This document shows positions 1 to 7,690 of a stretch of 14,876 nucleotides of DNA, piece by piece (within the stretch, counting starts at the first letter, position 1; every line of letters starts with the position of its first letter). The stretch is from assembly GCA_004000155.1 (NCBI GenBank), contig RCSS01000057.1:1-14876 (forward strand), written 5' to 3'. The stretch is from Tubulinosema ratisbonensis. Taxonomy: Eukaryota; Microsporidia; Tubulinosematidae. A program made the position numbers and the translations under genes. The notes beneath the pieces are model-generated. The model was not told the origin of the DNA. It made no database searches and saw only the letters and a program-made list of their open reading frames with translations.

Positions 1-66
1 AAAAATTTATTTTAAATTTTTTTTAATTTAACCAATAATATTTTATAAATTAAAAAAAAAATAAAA

Positions 67-71
67 ATACC
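67..71 (+). promoter_or_regulatory. CC-type start-proximal motif (ATACC) of the Swi3-like gene
   Basis: The bases directly before the ATG read AATACC inside an otherwise almost pure A/T leader. Microsporidian genes are known to carry CCC-like or GGG-like motifs immediately upstream of the start codon, with very short 5' UTRs. Similar CC motifs precede the other three genes of this window, which supports this ATG as the true start. Confidence 0.55.
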
Positions 72-935
72 ATGGAAGAAAATCACCCAACAGCTGAAAA
101 AGTAGTTTTTGAGGAGATTTACGGGAAGGAAAGTTCTGATGCAAAACCAGTTAAACATCCAAAAGAAACATACATTTTTGATAAACACGAGATTACATGC
201 TCAGAACCACATAAAGTTTCTGAGCCTATTTTCTTAGATGAGTCAAAAAATGAGATATCTAACTTTATTTTAAAAAATTATACTTCGCCAAATTATTTAA
301 AATTTACCGAATTACCGCCAAACAATTATCACCAAGAGGATCTTTTATTAGTTTTTAGAGAATTAGAGCTTAGAAATTTGATAAATTACAAGCCAAAAGT
401 AGTTTTAAAAAAGAAGGAAGTGAAGATATGGACTAAAACAGAAAAACTTAAACTGTTAGAAGGGGTCGAATACTTTGGCGATGACTGGAATTCGATAGAA
501 AAATACGTACAAAGAAGCAAAGCAGACTGCATTATAAAGTTTCTTAAACTTAATTTGAACGTAACCAAATTAATTCATCCTAATAGAAGAATGGCAGAAG
601 TAGTTTTTCTTACTTCCAGGGTTCATCCTTCGGTAGGAAGTGAGTTTGCAAGAGAATGTTTAGACATAAACAAAACACCCAACTATCATAAAGTAATAAA
701 CAGAGCAGAAGAACAACTAATTTTAGAAAAAAAGAAGCTTGACAGACTTAAAAGTGTACTTTTAGAGGCACAGACACTAAGAATCAAAGAAAAAGTAAAT
801 GATTTTAAGAATATTTTGAGTTCAGTAGAAAAAGAGAAAAATGAAATAAAAGAAGAGATTATTGATTATGAAAAGGATATTAAAGAATTGAATGAATTTA
901 TTAAAGAAATGAAAATGAACAGTGAGCAAATGTAA
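72..935 (+). CDS. SWIRM-SANT-coiled-coil chromatin-remodelling subunit (Swi3/Rsc8/SMARCC family)
   Basis: This 287-residue protein is a likely core scaffold subunit of a SWI/SNF- or RSC-type nucleosome remodelling complex in the nucleus. Residues about 33-107 resemble a divergent SWIRM domain, ending in the family-typical stretch RNLINY (101-106). Residues 118-162 form a SANT domain with W120, the EGVEYFGDDWN segment (W139) and a closing KFLKLNL. Residues 171-199 (MAEVVFLTSRVHPSVGSEFA) match the conserved post-SANT helix of SMARCC proteins (AFLAS-VDPRVA-type). The last 80 residues are a Lys/Glu-rich coiled coil, as expected for the family's dimerisation zipper. It is about half the length of yeast Rsc8, typical of microsporidian shortening. 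The start is the first ATG, right after an ATACC motif. Domains are seen directly; complex membership is inferred, and Swi3 versus Rsc8 identity cannot be decided. Confidence 0.9.
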   Translation: MEENHPTAEKVVFEEIYGKESSDAKPVKHPKETYIFDKHEITCSEPHKVSEPIFLDESKNEISNFILKNYTSPNYLKFTELPPNNYHQEDLLLVFRELELRNLINYKPKVVLKKKEVKIWTKTEKLKLLEGVEYFGDDWNSIEKYVQRSKADCIIKFLKLNLNVTKLIHPNRRMAEVVFLTSRVHPSVGSEFARECLDINKTPNYHKVINRAEEQLILEKKKLDRLKSVLLEAQTLRIKEKVNDFKNILSSVEKEKNEIKEEIIDYEKDIKELNEFIKEMKMNSEQM

Positions 936-943
936 TAAATAAA
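934..943 (+). terminator. Overlapping AATAAA polyadenylation signals at the stop codon
   Basis: The TAA stop (933-935) is immediately followed by another TAA, and two AATAAA hexamers (934-939 and 938-943) overlap the stop. Microsporidian 3' UTRs are known to be extremely short, so this may be the functional poly(A) signal, although AATAAA is not rare in such AT-rich DNA. Confidence 0.45.
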
Positions 944-1160
944 TCTTTGTTGAANNANNTTTAGAAAATATTTTACAAGAAAAAACAGATTTACAAGCAA
1001 AAATTATTTATTGATTAATTTTAAAAAATATTCTTTTAATAAAATAAATAAAAAAAATATTTTAAATATTTTCTAAAATTAATAAAAAAATATTTTTTAA
1101 AATTAATAATAAATAAAAAAATAAAAAAATAAAAAAAANTTCATACACCATCATTTAAAT
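944..1160. other. Low-complexity A/T spacer
   Basis: Mostly runs of A and T with repeated AAATATTTT-type words and three ambiguous bases near 955-959 and 1139. The words TTAGAAAATATTTTA and TAAAATATTTTCTAAAA recur in opposite orientation at about 961-1075, so the stretch can fold back on itself. No coding signal is visible. Confidence 0.6.
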
Positions 1161-1173
1161 AATAATACTAGTT

Positions 1174-1276
1174 GGATACAACAGTATCCCCTTTAAATAA
1201 ATGATTATTTCCAGTTTGGGAAATACATATCATCTAAAAGGGGAGATATATATTGATTGGCTTTATTTAAAGGAGA
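1174..1276. repeat. Nested inverted repeats
   Basis: GGATAC-AACA-GTATCC at 1174-1189 is a perfect 6-bp hairpin with a 4-nt loop. Directly beside it, TCCCCTTTAAATAAAT (1187-1202) is matched by its inverted copy at 1261-1276 (14 of 16 positions), giving a larger stem around a 58-nt loop. The C/G content of these arms stands out from the flanking A/T runs. I cannot assign it to an RNA family; it could also be the remnant of a small foldback element. Confidence 0.4.
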
Positions 1277-1307
1277 AAATATATATAAATCAAAAATTAA
1301 ATAAAAG

Positions 1308-1466
1308 ATGCCTTTTTCAAATAAAACTTTATTTAATAAAAATAAACGTCTTGGTGCGACTATATCCAACCATACTAATAAAATTTTTATTTTAAAACAA
1401 AGGTTGCTTAAATGCAACAAAAATTACAATACTTTTCTAGAAAAATCTCATTCATTATTTTTCTGA
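1308..1466 (+). CDS. Possible small basic protein (52 residues), unidentified
   Basis: An ATG-started frame of 52 codons ends in TGA. The translation starts MPFSNKTLFNKNKRLGATIS and is Lys/Asn-rich, with no membrane segment or recognisable domain. It is unusually long for such AT-rich DNA and includes the GC-richer stretch 1347-1365. It overlaps other open frames on both strands, so the low stop density could belong to a different relic. No CC motif lies before its ATG, unlike the four better genes. I compared it by eye with the small ribosomal proteins (eL39, eL40, eL41, uS14) and saw no match. It may be a tiny lineage-specific gene, the end of a broken gene, or chance. Confidence 0.22.
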   Translation: MPFSNKTLFNKNKRLGATISNHTNKIFILKQRLLKCNKNYNTFLEKSHSLFF

Positions 1467-1504
1467 TACCAATAATTGTTTGGTTTTTAGATATTTATAA
1501 TTAA

Positions 1505-2067
1505 AATACCCATAATTTGCCAAATTAAAACTTATCACTCATCTTTAGACTAATAAACTAAAAAAATGAACTCATTTAAAGTGTTGTAGAATCATTATTT
1601 TTATTTAAATTGTCTTTCTCCTTTTCGTTTTCCGTTCCTAAAATATATACCTTGTTTTGTTTATATATTTATATATATGCATTTTCCTAATAGAGATTAA
1701 TTTTTTAAAAGATATAGTAAATTAACATCTAACACAAAGACATTGAAATTTTTACTGATAAAAATAGATAAATACGGATATGATATCCATAATAAAAATT
1801 TTTAGGATTCGAAAACATGTTGATAAACTTCATAATTTTTTTAAATGAAAAATTTATCACCATTTTAGACTAATTACTGTGTTTCATTATATTCTATACA
1901 ACTCAAGCAATTTTTTTTAAACCAAAAGCAAGTTATCAAAAAAGTTCTAAAAGAATACCATTTTAAATTCTCAATACGACCTTTTTCAAATACAATATAT
2001 TTTTAAGCTATAGTTAGGAACTTCATTTTTTATACACTTTAAATATTTTCATTTGAGCTCATTTTTA
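1505..2067. other. Intergenic AT-rich spacer
   Basis: I see no supported gene, RNA or promoter. Short imperfect dyads such as CGGATATGATATCC (about 1776-1789) occur. The right part may contain further decayed retroelement sequence leading into the pol segment at 2068, but I could not recognise protease or gag motifs. Confidence 0.4.
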
Positions 2068-2290
2068 TTTGTTGCCTAGGGATGGGAAATCCATACGAAA
2101 AACTTTTCGCTATACCTTCTATATAAGAATATTTATACCTAGTCGACGGAAACATANGGTAAAATATGTTTCCNATACTTTANGTATAGCTCAAGATACN
2201 GCGAGCCTTTCACCGGCTAAAACACACCCCCGTGCACTCTATTAACTGCCTAAGTCTACCTTACCTTGCAGGCTTTAGTTACAGGATTAA
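2068..2290 (+). mobile_element. Ty3/gypsy-type pol fragment, copy A-left (segment just before and at the RT start)
   Basis: This stretch is homologous to 6529-6695 (+) and, reversed, to about 9396-9600 (-), where it lies directly before a recognisable reverse transcriptase. In the frame starting at 2072 it is nearly open to 2243 and reads RDGKS, then KHxVKYVS, IAQD and PAKT. These patterns recur in the copy at 6537-6690. Its end (SKSTL-like, near 2248-2287) aligns with the RT entry at 9396-9428 with few mismatches. It is therefore probably the protease-RT linker of a retroelement pol gene. It carries four ambiguous bases and a stop codon, so it is dead. Confidence 0.6.
2148..2173. repeat. Perfect 9-bp hairpin within the retroelement segment
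   Basis: GGAAACATA at 2148-2156 pairs perfectly with TATGTTTCC at 2165-2173 around an 8-nt loop. The homologous copy has AGAAACA (6606-6612) pairing with TGTTTCT (6625-6631). The outermost G-C pair is replaced by A-T, with both sides changed. Confidence 0.5.
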
Positions 2291-2429
2291 ATTATTTTAG
2301 TTTCAGTGTAAAAAAAAATAAGTCATTTAAAAAATTTTTAAATATATTTTTAAAAATAATACAAAGGAAGGCAAAATTAATGAAATATTATAAATACTTA
2401 ATTTAATTTTTTAATAGTAAAAATAAAAA

Positions 2430-2579
2430 GTTAAGCCTTAATTATACATTATTTGTGTAAATATTTAAGAAATTATCAACCCTTTTTACCGGATGTTTCT
2501 TTTAACTAGGTATTTTTATTTTATATGGGAGATATAGCAGAGATATCTTCTTATAAATTTCCCATTCCTGGGTAATAAA
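2430..2579 (-). mobile_element. Inverted copy of the same pol segment, copy A-right
   Basis: The reverse complement of this stretch aligns with 2068-2166 almost without gaps. The outer 23 bases (2557-2579 against 2068-2090) differ at four places, all transitions. Further in, GCTATA, CCATATAA, TACCTAG and GAAACATccGGTAAAA are shared, with one single-base gap in about 97 positions. Alignment weakens inward of about 2480 but can be followed to about 2430. Together with 2068-2290 it forms a foldback structure of about 510 bp around an AT-rich centre. Confidence 0.6.
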
Positions 2580-3689
2580 AAATTATTATTTTATTTATTG
2601 AATATTTCTAAAAAAGATATAATTCTATAAAAGTTTATAAATTAAAATAAATTTCATTAATCAATTATATGAATAACTTATGTAGTATTGATACTACAAT
2701 TATAAAAAGTAGAAGTATAAAAAAGAATGCAAAATTTTAAATAATATTTCTTTGTTTTGAGCAAAGTGTAAATAATTCTCAATGATGCTTCTTTTGTAAT
2801 AACAAACATAATCAATAATTCACAAATTTAAACCATTCTAAAAAATTTTTATTTTGTCATAAAATATTATAAAAATATATTATTTTGTTTAATTATTAAA
2901 AATTCATACAAAGATCTTTTGTTATACCTTCTTTTTACTATTAAACCATTCATTAACAAATAATTTTTGAATGTTTTCACAATTGCCTTGTACATTAAAA
3001 AAATTCATTATTAATTTATATTTGTAAAACATATCGCCATTTCATTATTTAATTATATATATACTTATTTTCTGAGAAAATTATGTTTCGGGGTATGCAA
3101 ATGTTAAATGAAATCATACATTATATGTTCCTCATGAATAGACAGTAATTTTATAAGATAAACACTTAGATAAAATTCTCTGTATAAATATACAATATTA
3201 ATTGAGAAAAGATACAAATAACTTAATGAATTTACATATTTAATATCTTGTCAAAAAAGTGGCCAAAATCTTCAATACCAACACAGAATATCAATAAAAA
3301 AATAAAATACATATGATTTAACTTTGGTAAAAAAATTTTTGAGTAATAAAATGTTTTTTAAATTAAGTTTGATTGAAAAATTCTAATTAAAAAATGGCAG
3401 ATGTTCTTAAGAATCTCAAAATAAGAAAAATGCAATATTTAAATAACAAATTTGTATTTGCAATTTTTGAATTTTCTCAATTATTTTTAAGAAAATTAAA
3501 TTTTTAGATGCTAATTAAATTTTTGGATTATGATTATGAATAAAAAAAATAAGCCAATATAATGAGGTCTTATATTAAAATAGTTGTAATATTGTGTTTT
3601 TAGTTGTACAAAGTTTTATTTATTAATAAAAAACATAGGTTAAACATTAAAAAAACAATTCGAAGTTAGAATTTTTCGGAATTGTTCCA
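2580..3689. other. Intergenic AT-rich spacer with coding-like scraps
   Basis: No supported gene is present. On the plus strand around 3075-3290 a frame with several stops reads protein-like pieces (for example GYANVK and KKVAKIFNTNTEY), which may be another decayed gene, but I cannot connect it to a family. The remainder is A/T-rich without visible signals. Confidence 0.35.
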
Positions 3690-4244
3690 TTAAAACAATC
3701 TAAAGACTTGTATATTAATTTTATAAACTAATTCGTACTCATCTGAATCTTTGAAATAATTAAAAACCATATCAAAAAAAGTAGAATTAACATTAAACTT
3801 TATAACCCCAGAAACCATACAAACTCCTGTCAGATTTCCCCTGTAAAACTACTCTGGTCTAAAAAATGCTTAGTTAAAAGAATGAATATTTTACTAACTT
3901 TTGCTTTAAAAATATTGATTTTATTTCATCAAACTCAGTGCGATTTTAAGAAATAGCTATTTGCCCTGAAATCTTTAAGTCTATTAACTTTGTATTTAGA
4001 ACTGATCATGATGCTCTCAAATACAACAAAGTCACATTTTTGTTGAGTTTGAAAATTTTTTGTTTGAATATTAAACTTGCGATTCTCGGATTTATGGAAA
4101 ATAGATTTCCTGTAGTATCAACCCATATCGATTAAGAAGCATATTACGAATAAAGATATATTTGCTTGAATCTGATTTGTAGCTAAATTTTAAGGGATCT
4201 TTTTTCTAATATAAGATAACACTATCGAATCGGCCATTTAGTCT
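3690..4244 (-). pseudogene. Decayed unidentified protein-coding region
   Basis: Three consecutive minus-strand frames look coding and appear linked by two frameshifts. 4244-4092 has about 50 codons with one stop, 4111-3874 about 79 codons with two stops, and 3848-3690 a fully open 52-codon stretch that reads GVIKFNVNSTFFDMVFNYFK and continues as DSDEYELVYKI. If A+T is taken as 80%, a random frame would meet a stop about every ten codons, so this run is unlikely to be chance. The translation has mixed, ordinary protein composition with a leucine-rich middle (TLLYLRAS, LIDLKIS), but I do not recognise a family. It could be a broken host gene, a member of a multigene family, or another part of a retroelement. 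Confidence 0.35.
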
Positions 4245-5359
4245 AAAGAAGAGAAAAAATGTTAAAGAATAAATTATTTACACGAAACAAAATATCATTT
4301 GTGAATTTAACTGTATTTTTGTAAGTGTGATAAAAATTTTTTTAACATCAACTTCAATTTATACAATGATCGTTCGTTAATTTATTTAAAATAGCTATGA
4401 ATTTATTTTTAGATGAATTTTAGACCTTTATTGATTTTTTAAAATAGTTACAAGAAAAGTTTTCTAAACTTTTGATTGCAGTTATTTATTTATTTCAAAA
4501 GCACTCTCACGCTACTTTGTATGATAATAAAAAATATTATAATTTAAATATCATTTAAATACCAAAAATATGACGGAGCTTCTCTTTGCAAAGCTTTTAT
4601 TAAAATAATTTAAAAGGATTAAAAATGGAGTTCAAAGTGCTTTATAAAATATCGTTTCACAATTTTTTTAAATTAATCATAAATTCATCAAGTTATATTT
4701 AAGATTTTTAATTTTTTGATTCTAAATATATATTTTAGCTAATAGTGAACAAAACATTAATTGTATTTAAAATATCTATGTAAAATTTCTACTCTAATTT
4801 TCAAAAAAAGCAATGTAAATATTGAAAAAATTTTTTCTCAAATTTAATATTATTTTAAGTTTAATTTGCGTTTATTTTTTCATAAAAATATAATAAAAGA
4901 ATCCATTTTAAAAACAGAATTTTTTTGATTTTGCCTTTAATATTTAAAAGAAAATTTGCTCTTAATGTTATACAATCATTATAATTAAAGATGTAATCTA
5001 CTGTTTAGCTATAGGCGATAATAAATTTTATTAAAAGTTTTATTTTGTTTTTTTGATTTCTATAAAATTTTTACAAAGAAAATTTTTTATTAAAATGAGA
5101 CTGAAATTAATTCTTCGTTAAGAGACATTTCGCTCCATAAATGCATATAAAAAACAAAATGATGAAATTTTTTGAAAGTTTTATTTGCTGTTCCGCAATT
5201 CTAATTTTATTTATTTAGAAAATTACAGAGTTATTTAACAAATTGAAAATAATAATCCTTTTCTATTTATTTTAATATTTAAAAAAGTGTGTTATTTAAA
5301 TGCACAATTCTTAAAATTAAGAAGCGGAAATTTAAAAAAATAAAAATTAGCCTGAAATT
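4245..5359. other. Intergenic AT-rich spacer
   Basis: Nothing supportable is seen on either strand apart from A/T runs and scattered short open frames. The rightmost 150 bases form the 3' flank of the minus-strand secreted-protein gene; no exact AATAAA lies right after its stop. Confidence 0.5.
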
Positions 5360-6013
5360 TTAATCACCAAGAGAAGGATTTTCTGCGGGCAAAAAAGATG
5401 CACTTTCTGCTTCACAAACATTCTCATTTGATGTACTATTGGTTTCAACTTCTTCTTCCGCAACAAAACTTTTAATATAGACGGAAACATCATTTAGCCC
5501 TAGATCTCTGAAGAACTTTTTGAAAAATAAGTCTTCTTGTTCTGGATCGGAGCTAAAATTATTTGGATCGCTAAACTTTGCAGTAAGAGGAATTAAAACT
5601 TCTTTGAATGATTCGTTAGCAAAAAGCCTAACAATTTTTTTAAAATCATTAGAGTTAAGTTCAAAAGTTGATGCTTTCATATCATGAGAATCGCTGGTTT
5701 CTAATAATGAATCGAGTACCTCTGCTCTTGTCAAAATATCACATAATAACTCTGTCAAAATCAGAACATTGTTTTTAAATTCTTGAGATTCCATCTGTTC
5801 AGCTTGACTGCTTGTCATTTCTGGAAATTTGTCTTTAATTATCTGCGCCCATTCTTCAGTAAAATGAAAGCTTTGAATGTAAATTTTATAAGCCTCAAGA
5901 CGGTTTATAGCTAAATTTTGTTCATCCTGCGATCCAAAATAAATAAGATTTATCCAATCAAATAACATTTCTTTAGTAGATAGTACAAAACTACAAAGAG
6001 TAAAAATCAACAT
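5360..6013 (-). CDS. Predicted secreted acidic protein of unknown family
   Basis: This 217-residue protein starts with MLIFTLCSFVLS, a short hydrophobic segment compatible with a signal peptide, with likely cleavage around residues 12-16. No other membrane segment is evident. The body is predicted helical and acidic, with three potential N-glycosylation sequons (NES, NFS, NST). The last 35 residues are low-complexity and Glu/Ser/Asn-rich. I recognise no domain. Codon use is coherent over the full length with no interruptions, so it looks like an intact gene although decayed sequence surrounds it. The ATG is preceded within 6 bases by ACCC, matching the start motif of the neighbouring genes. 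An out-of-frame ATG lies 10 bases further upstream. A secreted host-interaction or spore-wall role is possible but is inference only. Confidence 0.75.
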   Translation of the reverse strand: MLIFTLCSFVLSTKEMLFDWINLIYFGSQDEQNLAINRLEAYKIYIQSFHFTEEWAQIIKDKFPEMTSSQAEQMESQEFKNNVLILTELLCDILTRAEVLDSLLETSDSHDMKASTFELNSNDFKKIVRLFANESFKEVLIPLTAKFSDPNNFSSDPEQEDLFFKKFFRDLGLNDVSVYIKSFVAEEEVETNSTSNENVCEAESASFLPAENPSLGD

Positions 6014-6015
6014 AA

Positions 6016-6019
6016 GGGT
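6016..6019 (-). promoter_or_regulatory. CCC motif just upstream of the secreted-protein start
   Basis: On the minus strand the leader reads GGACCCTT followed by the ATG, with the CCC two bases before it. This is the closest match in the window to the published CCC-like microsporidian start motif. If transcription begins at or after this motif, the out-of-frame ATG overlapping its left side would be excluded from the mRNA. Confidence 0.5.
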
Positions 6020-6528
6020 CCATTTTTGTGTAATAAATCCTTTTTTCGTATTCTTAGACTAATCAATTAAAATTTTTAAGAGGTTAGGATTAAAGCATTT
6101 GGTTGCTATTATTTAATGTTTTATCTTAAAACTTTTATATTTTAAAGATATAAAACTACGAAAAATGGGGTGCTTATCTATAAATTGTTCTAAGACCAAT
6201 TTAATTTTTTATAAAGTTGTTCTTAGGGTGTTTTAGTTTTTAAAACAAAATTTTGTAAAAAATTAAACAAAATTTGAGGCTGCACCCGCAAAATATTACT
6301 AATCAATTGTAGGATAAATAAAATTGAAAAAATTTTCATATAAAGGCATCAAATAATGATTTTTAATTCATAACATATAAAACAATATAAAAATTTTCTA
6401 AGCTTTTAATTTGAAAGAATCAGTTAAATTGTTAAACATTTAAATTATAATATTTTAAATAAAAGCAACAACTATTATAAATTACAAAGCTTATTCATTT
6501 TATTACAATAATTATTTTAAATTCTTAA
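6020..6528. other. Intergenic spacer upstream of the secreted-protein gene
   Basis: It holds the putative promoter region of the minus-strand gene and otherwise A/T-rich sequence. A slightly GC-richer patch at 6277-6292 (GAGGCTGCACCCGC) has no assignable function. I see no gene here. Confidence 0.45.
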
Positions 6529-6700
6529 TTTATTCTCTAAGGATAGAAAATCCTATGTAATTTTTTTATATATCTTTTATAAAAAATCTCTATACCCAAA
6601 CATCAAGAAACACATGGTAAAATATGTTTCTACATAATTAGGTATAGCTCAAGATAATGTATGCCTTTTACCCGCAAAAACCACCCGTTATATTTGGTAA
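6529..6700 (+). mobile_element. Ty3/gypsy-type pol fragment, copy B (pre-RT segment)
   Basis: It is colinear with 2068-2240. CTAAGGATAGAAAATCC corresponds to CTAGGGATGGGAAATCC, GGTAAAATATGTTTC is shared exactly, and TATAGCTCAAGATA is shared exactly. In the corresponding frame it reads KDRKS, KHMVKYVS, IAQD and PAKT, the same patterns as copy A, so the similarity holds at protein level. Instead of continuing into reverse transcriptase, it runs within about 20 bases into an integrase reading frame. This is therefore an internal-deletion derivative. Confidence 0.6.
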
Positions 6701-6722
6701 TTAATCTTATCGAAAAGATCCG

Positions 6723-7370
6723 AGAAAATTCTCAAATTTTTTTCAAGATGTGTATAATGATTTTGTTCCCAAAGCTATGATAAATCAAAACTGTCAGGAA
6801 TTCGACAATTAAAAATTGAAACAATTTTTTGAGAACAAAAATATTAAAAATGGATGTTAAGTATCTTTTAACCATCAATCAAATGGCAGAACAGGAAGGG
6901 TTAATCGCGCCATTAGAAACGCTTTAGAGAATCTCTCTGGCCCAACTAAAAAATAACTAGTTGACGTTGTTTTTAATGAAAATAGGTTTTAACACGATGC
7001 ATTCGAGGGTAGTCTATATGAGGCCTTTATGCTTGAAAATTAAGATAAAATAAAAAGGAGGGAATTATTTTATGTAAAGGAATTAGAAACAAAGAGATTC
7101 TAGTATAAAGTTTAATACAACCTATAAGGTATTAATGAAAACTAAAGCAAGTTCTGCAGGGTGGATGATGAATTCTGTATAATTGGAGTTTTGCTCAGGG
7201 ATAAGGTGACTATGTTTTGAGGTGAGAAAAGAAGTGACAACATCATAAAAAAACATGCCTCTCGATTGCGGAGGGTCTGAAAAGGAGGAATTTGAATGCT
7301 AAATCGAGTGACAGACATTTATCATTTGAAAAGAAAGTTGATTGTAATTTCAAAACAGAAAAAATTATAA
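6723..7370 (+). pseudogene. Decayed integrase C-terminal half (Ty3/gypsy-type, rve fold)
   Basis: A single continuous frame contains the second half of a retroviral-type integrase core. FVPKAMINQNCQEF (about 6762-6803) corresponds to the segment around the second catalytic Asp. FNHQSNGRTGRVNRAIRNAL (6867-6926) corresponds to the segment around the catalytic Glu. The two catalytic positions are replaced by Gln (codon 6786-6788) and Gly (6894-6896), yet they keep the exact D-35-E spacing. The frame contains 13 stops from 6810 to 7368, so no product is made. The first 77 codons are the best supported; the C-terminal part is assigned by weaker resemblance (EGSLYEAFM, LLRDKVTMF, ASRLRRV). The N-terminal half of the integrase, RT and RNase H are missing on this strand. 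Confidence 0.7.
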
Positions 7371-7690
7371 ACGGGAAGTTTAAAATAAATACATCAGTAT
7401 GAGAAATAATTTATTTTAAAATAAAAAAAATCTATTAAACACAAGCCGGAGGTAAGGACCACAGGTACATCTACCAAGTACAATCGAATTCATTTATTGA
7501 ATTAATCTTAAAAGGGATTCATTTTATATATTTCATTAGGTGTATAATTTGGATTTTTATTTAGAATGTTATGTAAAATTCACAAGTTTCAACCCATATA
7601 AAGAGGTTTTTCCTGATATATTTTTAAACAGATTTCACAATGAATTCAATTATTAAAAGATTCAATTCGAAAATAGGGTAAAAGTACAAT
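7371..7690. other. Junction region between opposite-strand retroelement remnants
   Basis: It lies between the plus-strand integrase remnant and the minus-strand pol remnant. It includes a comparatively GC-rich patch (7443-7490) and a plus-strand stretch without stops at about 7540-7652 that reads protein-like (for example FNPYKEVFPDIFLNRFHNEF). Either could be further gag or integrase-tail debris. I could not identify a terminal repeat or target-site duplication. Confidence 0.35.

Noticed and set aside
1201..1395. 64-codon plus-strand ORF
   Set aside because: It spans the inverted repeats, has very skewed Ile/Lys/Leu composition and lacks the upstream CC motif; I see no domain.
1205..1420. 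71-codon open frame on the minus strand
   Set aside because: It begins with TTG rather than ATG, has a composition typical of a shadow frame and overlaps other open frames.
1412..1504. 30-codon ORF with one predicted membrane segment
   Set aside because: Hydrophobic short frames are expected by chance in T-rich DNA, and there is no start motif or recognisable homology.
2068..2290. Interpreting the repeated segment as a long terminal repeat or as true TIRs of a DNA transposon (Ginger- or Polinton-like)
   Set aside because: In the minus-strand copy it lies directly before RT, and two copies share protein-level patterns, which fits pol coding sequence better. No target-site duplication was found. 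A DNA transposon with a Ty3-like integrase is not formally excluded.
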